Below, piece after piece: positions 1 through 7,633 of a stretch of DNA of 31,061 nt. Made by a program: the position numbers and the translations under genes. The notes below the pieces were generated by a model. That model was not told the DNA's origin. It ran no database searches and worked only from the letters and a program-made list of their open reading frames with translations. The stretch spans positions 1 through 31,061 of IMG/VR virus record IMGVR_UViG_3300043436_002183, one strand, 5' to 3'. The first letter of the stretch is position 1, and the number at the start of each line of letters is the position of its first letter. This DNA comes from a virus.

Positions 1-19
1 GATTGCCTTTTATGCTCAT
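1..19 (-). CDS. first codons of metallophosphoesterase (partial, left copy)
   Basis: Bases 17-19 are the start codon of the same gene that is complete at 29879-30904; only the first six codons and one base lie here. It is the wrapped-around 5' end of that gene and not a separate gene. Confidence 0.9.
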
Positions 20-48
20 AAGTTTTTAGTTTGGTTTTTCAAACCTAC

Positions 49-75
49 AAAAAAAGTATTGAATAACAATACTTT
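49..75 (-). terminator. probable Rho-independent terminator after lysozyme
   Basis: On the minus strand, arms AAAGTATT (75-68) and AATACTTT (60-53) enclose a 7-nt loop and run into a T tract (to 49). The 5' arm overlaps the lysozyme stop codon. The stem is AT-rich with one G-C or C-G pair, so it may be leaky. It recurs in the right-hand copy of the terminal repeat. Confidence 0.55.
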
Positions 76-523
76 AAGGAGTAAAATATAAATCAGCTTC
101 TTTTATTCTACGATTAGTTAAGCCTTTCAATGCAACACCGTTAGCCTTGTTCCATCGTAAAAATTCGTTTCTAATAGTTATATCGTTTGGGTTTACATTT
201 ACCTTTTTTAAGAGAGTAGAAGAAGCTAAAGCTCCCGAACCTACATTGTAGGCAAAGGATGTTAAAGCGTTTAGTTGATTTTGAGTAATTGGCTTTTTAA
301 CTAAATTCATAACTTTACGAGCAAACCTATCAGCGTTTAATTGTAGTAACTCCTCTGCACGTTGTTTAGTGATTGGTGGATCTGACATTAAAACTTTTTT
401 GTTATTCTCATAAAAGGTATTCCCATATCCAATAGTCGGCACTTTTGCTGAACATAAATATGGTTTAAGCCTTAACCCTTCAAATAATTTTATCAGGTCG
501 TATCCTTCTTTATTCAGTTTCAT
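74..523 (-). CDS. GH24 (T4-type) lysozyme, endolysin
   Basis: A 149-aa peptidoglycan hydrolase that cleaves the glycan backbone at lysis. The catalytic region fits the GH24 family: Glu15 in FEGLR, then PYLC, then PTIGYGNT with Thr30. The spacing Glu15-Cys24-Thr30 equals Glu11-Asp20-Thr26 of T4 lysozyme, but the usual Asp is Cys here. T4 Asp20-to-Cys is known to stay active, so this need not be a dead enzyme. No signal peptide is visible, so export through a holin is expected. It overlaps the upstream 56-aa membrane protein by 14 nt and ends in a terminator-like hairpin. The last 34 codons and the stop are also present in the right-hand terminal repeat with three silent changes. Confidence 0.93.
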   Translation of the reverse strand: MKLNKEGYDLIKLFEGLRLKPYLCSAKVPTIGYGNTFYENNKKVLMSDPPITKQRAEELLQLNADRFARKVMNLVKKPITQNQLNALTSFAYNVGSGALASSTLLKKVNVNPNDITIRNEFLRWNKANGVALKGLTNRRIKEADLYFTP

Positions 524-680
524 TTTTTTTATTTTTTTCCATTAACCACCATCTTCGAGTAGTATATCCAATAGCTAATAATAATGAAAAAATCTTTAAT
601 CCTAATTCAACATTTGAAAAAGAGAAACTAATTAAAAAACCATTTACAAGTAAAAGTTTTATGTCGTGTGCATTATTCAT
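510..680 (-). CDS. small membrane protein, holin-like (56 aa)
   Basis: Start codon at 680-678, stop at 512-510. The product begins MNNAHDIKLLLVNGF, has a hydrophobic stretch over about residues 8-40 (one long or two short membrane segments) and ends in a charged tail (RRWWLMEKNKKNETE). It lies between a second small membrane protein (2-nt gap) and the lysozyme (14-nt overlap), which is the usual place of a holin or antiholin. Role is inferred from size, membrane topology and position; I see no family-specific motif. Confidence 0.72.
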   Translation of the reverse strand: MNNAHDIKLLLVNGFLISFSFSNVELGLKIFSLLLAIGYTTRRWWLMEKNKKNETE

Positions 681-682
681 TT

Positions 683-865
683 TTATGTTTTTATTTTAGC
701 TACTATATCAGTAAATCCTTGAATGCCTATATAAGCAGTCGCAACAATTACCCAGTCACTTGATGTTATATTAGTCATAAACAACCCAACACAAGCCACA
801 AAAAAAACTAATAACTTGCGGGAAATCCATTTGTTTAATAACCTATCTAAAGTTTCTTTACTCAT
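683..865 (-). CDS. small membrane protein, putative holin (60 aa)
   Basis: The 60-aa product has a basic, amphipathic N-terminus (MSKETLDRLLNKWISRK), a hydrophobic segment at about residues 18-34 and another at about 37-55, with a short charged C-terminus. A two-segment holin fits. It overlaps the upstream 73-aa gene by 8 nt and is followed 2 nt later by another small membrane protein and then the lysozyme, so the three form a lysis unit. Either of the two small proteins could be the holin and the other an antiholin; the sequence does not decide which. Confidence 0.75.
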   Translation of the reverse strand: MSKETLDRLLNKWISRKLLVFFVACVGLFMTNITSSDWVIVATAYIGIQGFTDIVAKIKT

Positions 866-1079
866 TTGGTATTATTATAGGTTTTGGAACATATTCTCCT
901 TGCGGTAAACTCAACAAGTATTCCCATTGTGTATTTAATATTGTTTCTTTGTCTTGGTCTGATAAAAACAAAAACCAAATATCGTTTATGTCTTGCACAC
1001 AATTAAAAAACTCGTAAGGTGCATAAAATACTCCTTGTATTTCTTCCTTTTGCTCTATTGTTAAAATATATCCTTCCAT
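858..1079 (-). CDS. hypothetical protein between fibre and lysis genes (73 aa)
   Basis: A 73-aa acidic protein with many aromatic residues, no membrane segment and no motif that I recognise. Its start codon overlaps the stop of the upstream lectin-like gene by one base, and its end overlaps the putative holin by 8 nt, so it is translated within the late fibre-lysis operon. A tail-fibre chaperone or small virion protein would fit the position, but that is a guess. Confidence 0.8.
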   Translation of the reverse strand: MEGYILTIEQKEEIQGVFYAPYEFFNCVQDINDIWFLFLSDQDKETILNTQWEYLLSLPQGEYVPKPIIIPNE

Positions 1080-1915
1080 TATACTTCTCGATTTAGGCTT
1101 GTGTTAAACGCTTGTACTGAAATATAAAAGTTTAATGCTTGGGTGTCTGTTAAACCATCTCCTATTGATGCAAAAGCATATTGTCTGTTGGCAAATTGCG
1201 AAGCAGTACCACCCAAATTAGCAGCACCTAAATAATATGTTCTATTAACTGTTGCAATGTTATCTGTATTTGTATATGTTGCAGTTCCTTCTTTATTACC
1301 ATTTTTCCAACCATTTAAAACTACATTAGAAGTCCTATTTGTAACAAAAAAACCTTGTGAATTTAAATTTGTAATAGATAATGTTTTGCCAATAGTATAA
1401 TCATAAGCACGAGAGACAAATGAATTTGAATCTCTTGTATATAAAACGTTTAAAGGAATAAATGAAGGTCCATTTGCTGACAAACCAATATCTGCAAATA
1501 CTCCATTTGAGTTAGTTCTTGAATAAATTGAAATGTGGTTATTATTATTAGTAATATTAGTACTTGCATTTAATGCCGTATCCATATACGCACTCGTTCC
1601 ATTTGGAGTAATTCCATTACTCGCAAAAGTCCAACCACTTGTAAAAGTACCCGTAAAACTTGACGATTTTAAGTTCTGCGCACAAGCTGCTGCACTTGCC
1701 CCTACCATTGGATAAATAGCTTTCATAGAATTCCAAATATTATTAGCTTTCATTTGAACAACAAGTGTATCAATAGCTTCTTGCTCAATAATTGTTAAAG
1801 TTCCACCAGCTACCGCTACTCTATTAAAAAATTCTTGTGCATCTTCATCAAAAGTTATACTTTGTATAATTGCAGAAATTTGTCCAGTTCTTGTTTTAAA
1901 ATCAAACCTACCCAT
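1079..1915 (-). CDS. putative tail fibre/lectin-like virion protein (278 aa)
   Basis: The N-terminal 70 residues contain EFFNRVAVAGGTLT and MKAIYPMVG, a segment typical of flavobacterial phage and prophage tail proteins. The rest (about 75-275) is rich in Ser, Thr, Asn and Gly in beta-type strands, with GITPNGTSAYMDTA and a late FASIGDGLTDTQA segment that resemble concanavalin/LamG-type carbohydrate-binding domains. It is likely a receptor-contact or accessory fibre protein. It overlaps its neighbours by one base on both sides, which implies translational coupling. Family assignment comes from recall of similar proteins and from composition, not from a catalytic motif. Confidence 0.7.
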   Translation of the reverse strand: MGRFDFKTRTGQISAIIQSITFDEDAQEFFNRVAVAGGTLTIIEQEAIDTLVVQMKANNIWNSMKAIYPMVGASAAACAQNLKSSSFTGTFTSGWTFASNGITPNGTSAYMDTALNASTNITNNNNHISIYSRTNSNGVFADIGLSANGPSFIPLNVLYTRDSNSFVSRAYDYTIGKTLSITNLNSQGFFVTNRTSNVVLNGWKNGNKEGTATYTNTDNIATVNRTYYLGAANLGGTASQFANRQYAFASIGDGLTDTQALNFYISVQAFNTSLNREV

Positions 1916-2274
1916 TACGAAATACGATTTACATATCCTACAATATTAATAACATTTGCAGAATTTGCAAAAGCAGTAATTGTTCTTGCTGCTGCTCCAG
2001 TACCAGTTAAAATTGTACCCGCAACACATATAGTTAAACCAGCTTTAGAAGGAATTAAAAGAACAATATTTTGGTCGGGTGCAGTTGTAGAGCCATATTC
2101 TATTGTTAATGTTACGGCAATATTTGAAGTGTTAGTAGCATAAAGCCAAACTTCATCTATTACAGATGCACTTGTACCAGTTGCGTGTATTGTTGTTCCC
2201 GTTGTTGCAGTTGCTACTACTTTAATAGGCATTCCACCCGTTGAACCGCTTAATATTTGTTTACTTATTGGCAT
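1915..2274 (-). CDS. small phage structural protein (119 aa)
   Basis: The product starts MPISKQILSGSTGGMPIKV and continues through EVWLYATNTSN, TIEYGSTTAPDQNI and a final NIVGYVNRIS. This pattern recurs in small virion proteins encoded next to tail fibres in many tailed phages. It is predicted all-beta, soluble, without signal or membrane segments. It sits 15 nt after the 692-aa fibre gene and overlaps the next gene by one base. A decoration or fibre-accessory role is plausible, but no experimental function is known to me. Confidence 0.75.
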   Translation of the reverse strand: MPISKQILSGSTGGMPIKVVATATTGTTIHATGTSASVIDEVWLYATNTSNIAVTLTIEYGSTTAPDQNIVLLIPSKAGLTICVAGTILTGTGAAARTITAFANSANVINIVGYVNRIS

Positions 2275-2289
2275 AATTTTTTATTTTAT

Positions 2290-4368
2290 TTATGAATATA
2301 CTTGACTTAATAGAACTACTTGTAATTCGTCTGGCTTATTATTAAATGCACTCCAATCTGTTGAACTTAATGCACCTCTATTTGATGCACTTGCAGTTGG
2401 TAAATTAAACGTATGTGTGTCAGTTACTGAACTAATTGCAAAATCAGTTCCACTTGTTCCTACTGATAAATTTTGTACTTGTGCAGTCAGTCCGTTTAAT
2501 GCAGTTAAACCAGTTGAAAATGTTGTTATAACTTGGCAAAGATGATTATCTTCTGTGTGAAGTGTAATAGTTCTACCGCTATGAGTAACATATATTCTAA
2601 CTGCTAATCTATCAGTTGCTAATAATGTGGTTTGTGGAACTGCTAAAGCACTAAAATAAGCCTCTATATTTGTGCCGTCTGTTATTAATCTTGGAGTAGC
2701 TGAATTACTTGCTATTAAAGATAAAGTTGTTCCATTCCATTTATATAATTCAACGTAAAATGATGGACTTCCACCACCACTCGAAGCACTAAAATAAGTT
2801 TCAAAGTTCCAATTTCCCGCTGGTATTTCTAATTGATTAGGAACATTTGCATCTGTAATAAATGATTGAATATATCCATTTGCATTTATTGTAAAATCAG
2901 TACCAGCACCTAATATTGGTGTTCTGTCCATTTCTCTAAATGCAACACCGCCTATTGTGCCTTGAGATACACTTCCATTTAAATAAAATGATACAGAAGC
3001 ACCACCGCCACTACCACCACCGCCAGTAATATCACTTAAAAAAGCTAAAGTTCCATCACCATCTTGTAAAGTATATTTTCTACTTGCCGTTAATTCAGTA
3101 GTTGAAATACGAGCCATAATAGCACCATCTTTTGAAAGTACTGTCTGTCCATCTTCATCAGCAGTTGCAGAATTACCTAATAAATTTACGTTATTAAAAG
3201 TATTAGTAAATCCAGCTTCATAACCTAAAGCATTTACTGAATTTCCTGTATTTTGATACCCTGCTAGATTACCAATAGCATTAACTGTACTACCTGTATT
3301 TAGTGATGCAGCACCCGAACCAAAAGCATTAACATTCTCTCCTATATTACCCCCTGCGGCTTCTTGACCAAAAGCATTGAGCCATCTTCCTGTATTACCC
3401 GAAGCAGCATCACTACCAAAAGCATTAACTGAAAAAGCTGCTGTATTACCATCTCCTGCACCTGTTCCTTGAAAGTTAAGACCATCAACTAAATCATGAT
3501 TGTTGTCTAATACTTCTTGAAGTGTTGGAGTACCGCTACTTTGTAAAACCCAAACCGCAGCTCCTGTTGTATCATCCGTACAAACATAAACATCGCCATC
3601 GTCTAAAATCCAACGTGAATCAACAACAAAGCCTTTAGTATCGTCATCATTTACTGTTGGTGTAGTTGTAAAGTTATGAGATACTTCACGAATAGTAAAT
3701 CCATCACCACCCATAACATATAATCTACCCGCTTCCCATTTCAATTCGTAATCAACTGCACATCTCAAAGCAATACCTTTAGAACCACCAAGACCTGCAT
3801 CGGTTGTCCCTTTTTTTAAGTTTGCCCCATTGTCTAATACTATTTTATCACCATCGCTAATAGATATATCAGTACCATCGGTAATATTTCCTAATACTAA
3901 AGTTTCTGCAAGTGTTCCAGCTGAACCTGCTAAATTTACAACCGGATTTAAAGGATCAGTATTATCAACTGCACTACCGGTTACAGTTTGAACTCCAACC
4001 TCTGCCACTATTGGTATTCCAACAGCTAACTGCCAATGGTCTGTTAAACTCATAACAGCATTTAGTTCATCCGTACAAATAACATCAGGATAGCCGTTAA
4101 TGTTTAAATAAGTACCTGGACCACATAAAAAGAAGCCTGGTAATTCTGGAACATCCGGCAACTGTTGGCCATCGGTAACTGATATCGCAATATAACCAAC
4201 TCCACCACTTACACCAATAGCAGTAGCAACTAAATCAACTAACTCTTGAATAGTAGCAGATTTTAAATCAGTCCCTACGGTATGAGGAAATAAATTTGTT
4301 AAACTTAACGCTTCATCAGGTAGTTGGTCAACTCTAATCGTTGTAATTAATTCGGGATTTATTGCCAT
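2290..4368 (-). CDS. large tail fibre protein with 16-residue head-type repeats (692 aa)
   Basis: The N-terminus (MAINPELITTIRVDQLP ... GTDLKSATIQELV) is paralogous to that of the 180-aa gene upstream, so both probably dock on the same virion site. Residues about 313-396 hold at least five units of about 16 residues of the form VNAFGxxAxxxNTGxx, like the parallel beta-roll repeats of YadA-type adhesin heads. A Gly/Ser-rich linker (GGGGSGGGAS) follows, then a beta-rich C-terminal region ending near NRGALSSTDWSAFNNK, a segment common at fibre C-termini. It is likely a trimeric receptor-binding fibre. The 4-nt gap to the upstream gene puts them in one operon. Confidence 0.85.
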   Translation of the reverse strand: MAINPELITTIRVDQLPDEALSLTNLFPHTVGTDLKSATIQELVDLVATAIGVSGGVGYIAISVTDGQQLPDVPELPGFFLCGPGTYLNINGYPDVICTDELNAVMSLTDHWQLAVGIPIVAEVGVQTVTGSAVDNTDPLNPVVNLAGSAGTLAETLVLGNITDGTDISISDGDKIVLDNGANLKKGTTDAGLGGSKGIALRCAVDYELKWEAGRLYVMGGDGFTIREVSHNFTTTPTVNDDDTKGFVVDSRWILDDGDVYVCTDDTTGAAVWVLQSSGTPTLQEVLDNNHDLVDGLNFQGTGAGDGNTAAFSVNAFGSDAASGNTGRWLNAFGQEAAGGNIGENVNAFGSGAASLNTGSTVNAIGNLAGYQNTGNSVNALGYEAGFTNTFNNVNLLGNSATADEDGQTVLSKDGAIMARISTTELTASRKYTLQDGDGTLAFLSDITGGGGSGGGASVSFYLNGSVSQGTIGGVAFREMDRTPILGAGTDFTINANGYIQSFITDANVPNQLEIPAGNWNFETYFSASSGGGSPSFYVELYKWNGTTLSLIASNSATPRLITDGTNIEAYFSALAVPQTTLLATDRLAVRIYVTHSGRTITLHTEDNHLCQVITTFSTGLTALNGLTAQVQNLSVGTSGTDFAISSVTDTHTFNLPTASASNRGALSSTDWSAFNNKPDELQVVLLSQVYS

Positions 4369-4372
4369 ATTT

Positions 4373-4915
4373 TTATAATTTCATTATTTTTAACAATACC
4401 ATGTAAGGTTGCATATTTTTATTAATTCCACTTACACCTGTGCTTTCAGTTACATAAGTTCTGCCCGTTCCCGTTCCGTCGTTTAAAGTTGCAAAAGTAT
4501 CTCCAGCACCACCCCCTAATATTGCAACGTTGTGAGTGTGTTCAACTACAACAGCATTTTTACTCCCGCCAATAGCTTTAATAACACTATAATTAGTGCC
4601 ATAACCAATAGAAACTAAACCATCTAAATTTGGAGTGCCGTTTTGCCCATTACAAATAGCATAACCCTCGCATAATTCAACACCTAATCCTGTTCCGTCA
4701 AAATTATCATCAATATAAGCTTGTGAAACCCATAAATCTTTAATCTCAAATTGAAAAGCAGTAGCGTTTATATTTATAAAATTTACTAAATCTTGACCGG
4801 TTACTTGTTGTAAATCAGTTCCGTTTTCAACTCCCATTTTAGAAGTTAAATCTATTGTTCCTATTGGTAACTCACCAACACGAATTGTGGTTATATCTGC
4901 CGGATTTATTGCCAT
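4373..4915 (-). CDS. tail fibre/collar-domain protein (180 aa)
   Basis: The first 55 residues match the N-terminal docking region of the 692-aa fibre (MAINPxxITTIRVxxLP, GTDLQQVTGQDLV). The central and C-terminal part has a phage tail-collar signature: EGYAICNGQNGTPNLDGLVSIGYG in pieces, a later VVVEHTHNV, and a terminal NMQPYMVLLKIMKL that matches the usual collar-domain end. It is likely a short fibre or fibre tip sharing its attachment point with the long fibre. It overlaps the upstream tail-tube paralogue by one base and precedes the long fibre by 4 nt. Confidence 0.85.
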   Translation of the reverse strand: MAINPADITTIRVGELPIGTIDLTSKMGVENGTDLQQVTGQDLVNFININATAFQFEIKDLWVSQAYIDDNFDGTGLGVELCEGYAICNGQNGTPNLDGLVSIGYGTNYSVIKAIGGSKNAVVVEHTHNVAILGGGAGDTFATLNDGTGTGRTYVTESTGVSGINKNMQPYMVLLKIMKL

Positions 4916-5427
4916 CAGTCTGTTGTTTTAATAATTAAAGTTGCCGTTGTGTCTGTTGTTATTATTACATCCGGATCACCATCATTTAATACAAATTCTC
5001 CTAATCCTCTTGTTTGTGGTATTCCATAACCAACCATTGAACCGCTAAAGGTTAAAAAATCATCAACTGATGAAGCTTCCGAAATTTCTGTAATGTAGCA
5101 TTTACCATAATCAACTGTTGGGAATGTTGTGCCTTGTATCTTCCAATCCAATAATATTTTAGAACGTTTTAATAGTTTTAGTTTATCATAAGATGCAACC
5201 GTAAAAGTTCCACCCGCTACAGCTGAATTGACTTGTATTCCTTCAAAAGATATACTATACCCTTGCATCATAGGTCGTGAAGTACTCCATCCATCGTTAT
5301 CTCTTGTGGTTGTAGATAGCATTTCGGCATTTTCAGAAAGCGAATTACTTGTTAAACAGCCAATCGGCAACCAGTTTCCTTGTTGTTTAATATACAAAAT
5401 CCTATCGTTGCCATTGTAGAAATCCAT
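4915..5427 (-). CDS. second tail-tube-like protein, paralogue of the major tail protein (170 aa)
   Basis: This 170-aa protein shares its layout with the 147-aa tail tube protein encoded at 12344-12787: ILYI near the N-terminus, then P(I/V)xCLTSNxL, a STTxR/K block, then K(I/T)L(L/V)xWK followed by YITxxS. Both fit the TP901-1-type phage tail tube fold. It lies away from the tail genes, at the head of the fibre-lysis operon and next to a divergent promoter with a palindrome. It may form the distal tube/baseplate end, a tail terminator or a decorated tube variant. The paralogy is seen in sequence; the specific role is inferred. Confidence 0.78.
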   Translation of the reverse strand: MDFYNGNDRILYIKQQGNWLPIGCLTSNSLSENAEMLSTTTRDNDGWSTSRPMMQGYSISFEGIQVNSAVAGGTFTVASYDKLKLLKRSKILLDWKIQGTTFPTVDYGKCYITEISEASSVDDFLTFSGSMVGYGIPQTRGLGEFVLNDGDPDVIITTDTTATLIIKTTD

Positions 5428-5442
5428 TAAAAGTAGTTTTAA

Positions 5443-5460
5443 TTACTACAAATGTAGTAA
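5443..5460. promoter_or_regulatory. palindromic operator candidate overlapping a minus-strand -7 box
   Basis: TTACTACA and TGTAGTAA form a perfect 8-bp inverted repeat around AA. The palindrome covers CAAATGTA at 5449-5456, which reads TACATTTG on the minus strand, a Bacteroidota -7 box for the tail-tube paralogue that starts at 5427. A repressor or activator dimer bound here would control that promoter. A further ACTAC/GTAGT pairing (5434-5438 with 5445-5449) could fold the start of the minus transcript. Confidence 0.6.
5449..5456 (-). promoter_or_regulatory. -7 box (TACATTTG) for fibre-lysis operon
   Basis: TACATTTG on the minus strand, 21 nt upstream of the ATG at 5427. No clear TTTG -33 element lies at the expected distance, which suggests activation by a factor binding the overlapping palindrome. 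Confidence 0.6.
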
Positions 5461-5469
5461 AAAATATTC

Positions 5470-5508
5470 TTTGTTTATAATCGTTCTAAATAAATTTTAT
5501 TACATTTG
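5470..5508 (+). promoter_or_regulatory. promoter for portal operon (-7 TACATTTG)
   Basis: TACATTTG at 5501-5508 lies 18 nt before the portal ATG at 5527. A TTTG at 5470-5473 is 27 nt upstream of it, longer than the usual 17-23 nt, so the -33 assignment is uncertain. It is divergent from the minus-strand box at 5449-5456, and both boxes have the same sequence. Confidence 0.6.
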
Positions 5509-5526
5509 TACATATAAACAGTACCA

Positions 5527-6912
5527 ATGGTAAAAAATAGAATAGCTTTAGCTTGGGATGTATTAACCGGGGCAAATAAAAACTTATTTAACGAAAGCAT
5601 TTATAAATTAGTCGGAGGCCTAACTTCCACCTATAACACTACTTTAGAAACTTTAATAACAAAAGGTTACGGAGAAAACCCTGATGTTAATGCAATAGTA
5701 AATCAACAAGCATCGAAAACAACATCAGTTCCTTATTGCGTTAAAAAAATAGACGATAAAGAGGCTTATAAAAAGTTAAAAAAATATCCTAACAATCCAA
5801 CATTTCAACAAAAGTTAGCAATAAGTAAACTTAAACGCAAAGCATACGAAACTGATACCGAGTTGCCAATGCCTTTAGAACGACCTAATGTTAACCAAAC
5901 ATGGAACGATATATTTTTCTTATACAAAGTATATCTTAAAGTTTGTGGTAATGTTTATTTATATAAGCAAACAATTAGCGAAGGAGCAAACGCAGGAAAT
6001 CCATTGCAACTTTATATCCTTCCTTCTCATTGGATGCAAATAGTATTGAAACCAAACGCAGCTTTAATGAGTATTGAAAACCCTATTGATTATTATATTA
6101 TGCAACAAGGGAATCAATTAATAAGATTTGATGCTGCTGATATAATCCACATAAAACGATCCAATCCGTTTTATAATCAAAGTGGAACACATCTTTACGG
6201 TTATAGCGAATTAATGGCCGCTATTAGAAATATTAATAGTTCTAATAATGGAATAGATAACAATTCTAAAACAATGCTTAACAGCGGAGTTTATGGCTTT
6301 ATTCACGCTGGTGATGGAGCAACACCATTAACAGCAGAGCAAGGCCAATCTTTAAAAGAAAGACTTGTTGAAATGGATAACGATAGCACAAGACTTTCAA
6401 ACATTGCCGGAGCAAGTGCAAAATTAGGATTTACACGTATTTCACTTACAACCGATGAACTTAAGCCTTTTGACTATTTAAGTTATGACAGACGCACTTT
6501 AGCGAACTGCCTTAACTGGAATGTTGATTTGTTAAACGAAGAAAAGAACGGCAGCGGATTTGGTGTTGATACCATGAACGAAGCGCGTAAAAGAGTTGTT
6601 ACAGATAATATCAAACCCGATTTAGATTTATTAGCGGAATACTTAAACCTTGAATTTATACAAAAGTTTAAAGGTTATGAAGATGCCGAGATTGAATGGG
6701 ATATTTCAGAACTACCGGAAATGCAAACGGATATGGAAACAATGTCTAAATGGGTTAACTCTGTTCCTTTGACATTAAACGAAAGAAGAGAAGTTTTCAA
6801 CTATGAAGAAATTGACGATGAGATGATGAACGAAGTTTATATCCCTACCGGAATAGTCAACTTAAACGATCCAACACTTAACACGTTAATGGATGGACAA
6901 ACTACGCTTTAG
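5527..6912 (+). CDS. phage portal protein, HK97 family (461 aa)
   Basis: This is the dodecameric vertex protein through which DNA enters and leaves the head. The length (461 aa) and order of elements fit HK97-type portals: a N-terminal region with NPDVNAIVNQQAS, a region with LPSHWMQIVLK and FDAADIIHIKR around residues 155-210, a stem/clip segment, then a region with RRTLANCLNWNVDLLN and DTMNEARK before the acidic C-terminus. It is on the plus strand although terminase, protease and capsid are on minus, and is followed by a MuF-like gene overlapping by 20 nt. A Bacteroidota -7 box lies just upstream. Confidence 0.92.
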   Translation: MVKNRIALAWDVLTGANKNLFNESIYKLVGGLTSTYNTTLETLITKGYGENPDVNAIVNQQASKTTSVPYCVKKIDDKEAYKKLKKYPNNPTFQQKLAISKLKRKAYETDTELPMPLERPNVNQTWNDIFFLYKVYLKVCGNVYLYKQTISEGANAGNPLQLYILPSHWMQIVLKPNAALMSIENPIDYYIMQQGNQLIRFDAADIIHIKRSNPFYNQSGTHLYGYSELMAAIRNINSSNNGIDNNSKTMLNSGVYGFIHAGDGATPLTAEQGQSLKERLVEMDNDSTRLSNIAGASAKLGFTRISLTTDELKPFDYLSYDRRTLANCLNWNVDLLNEEKNGSGFGVDTMNEARKRVVTDNIKPDLDLLAEYLNLEFIQKFKGYEDAEIEWDISELPEMQTDMETMSKWVNSVPLTLNERREVFNYEEIDDEMMNEVYIPTGIVNLNDPTLNTLMDGQTTL

Positions 6913-7633
6913 ACAAGAAGTACAAGCCTACCGAATAGTTAGAAGGAATGTTATTAAAATAGTTAACGCTATTCCTTTTAATAATATGTCTAAACTGACT
7001 TATGAATTTTTAATTTATTCAAACGTAACCGAAAGCCAAATAAAAGAAATGTATAAAGAGATTTATACTACTTTAGGCAATCCACAATATAAGCGTATTA
7101 AAAGAAGCATTAAAGCCGATATTACTTTTGAAAGTATTATACAAGCTTGGATTAACTCAAATTTAGGCTATCGTATTGTTTCAGTTCATCAAACTTTAAT
7201 TGAAAGTATAATTGCTGTTATTGCTAAAGGATATGAAGATAATATTTCGGTTGCTGATATTACTCGGAACTTGCAAAACAAATTTGGATGGTATAAATAT
7301 CAAGCGTTACGAATAGCACGAACTGAAACTACAACTGCAACTAATTTCGCTACTGTTGTAGCTGCACAAAACTCCGACTTTGTATTAGAGAAAACTTGGA
7401 TAAGCGTACAAGATAACAGGACCAGAAGACCGCCTAAATCTGTTTATGATCATTTAGATATGAACGGAGTTAAAGTTGGCCTTAATCAGCCATTTTTTAC
7501 AAGTGGCGAAGAAATAATGTATCCAGGTGATCCAAGTGCAAAGGCAGGAAATGTAATTAACTGCCGATGCAAAGTGGTGTTTACTGTTAAAGAAGATGAA
7601 AACGGATTACCAATAAGAAAAACTATCCTTTAA
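6893..7633 (+). CDS. minor head protein, SPP1 gp7 / Mu gpF-like (246 aa)
   Basis: The C-terminal half carries the MuF-type head morphogenesis signature: ARTETTTATN at about residues 143-152, then W-x-S-V-Q-D-NRTR and the H-x-x-MNG and PGDPSAKAGNVINCRC elements near the end. Proteins of this family sit with the portal and are packaged in small numbers. The start codon ATG at 6893 lies inside the 3' end of the portal gene (20-nt overlap), which couples their translation. Its 3' end overlaps the convergent distal tail gene by 11 nt, with no terminator between. Confidence 0.9.
   Translation: MDKLRFRQEVQAYRIVRRNVIKIVNAIPFNNMSKLTYEFLIYSNVTESQIKEMYKEIYTTLGNPQYKRIKRSIKADITFESIIQAWINSNLGYRIVSVHQTLIESIIAVIAKGYEDNISVADITRNLQNKFGWYKYQALRIARTETTTATNFATVVAAQNSDFVLEKTWISVQDNRTRRPPKSVYDHLDMNGVKVGLNQPFFTSGEEIMYPGDPSAKAGNVINCRCKVVFTVKEDENGLPIRKTIL

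Larger units (their letters stand above)
1..176. repeat. terminal direct repeat, left copy
   Basis: Bases 1-176 match 30886-31061 without gaps except at three positions: 128 (C/T), 137 (A/T) and 140 (G/A). All three are third codon positions of the lysozyme gene and all are synonymous (Leu, Gly, Asn). The repeat therefore looks like the overlap of a circular or circularly permuted genome sampled from two co-existing variants, not a fixed identical terminal repeat. The circular unit would be about 30,885 bp. Confidence 0.93.

Noticed and set aside
33-45. GGTTT/AAACC hairpin between lysozyme and metallophosphoesterase as a fifth kissing RNA
   Set aside because: No -7 box, a 3-nt loop, and no complementary loop in the neighbouring hairpin.
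5434-5449. ACTAC/GTAGT leader hairpin at 5427 promoter as member of the kissing-RNA family
   Set aside because: It has a hairpin at the expected distance from the -7 box but no second complementary loop and no terminator.
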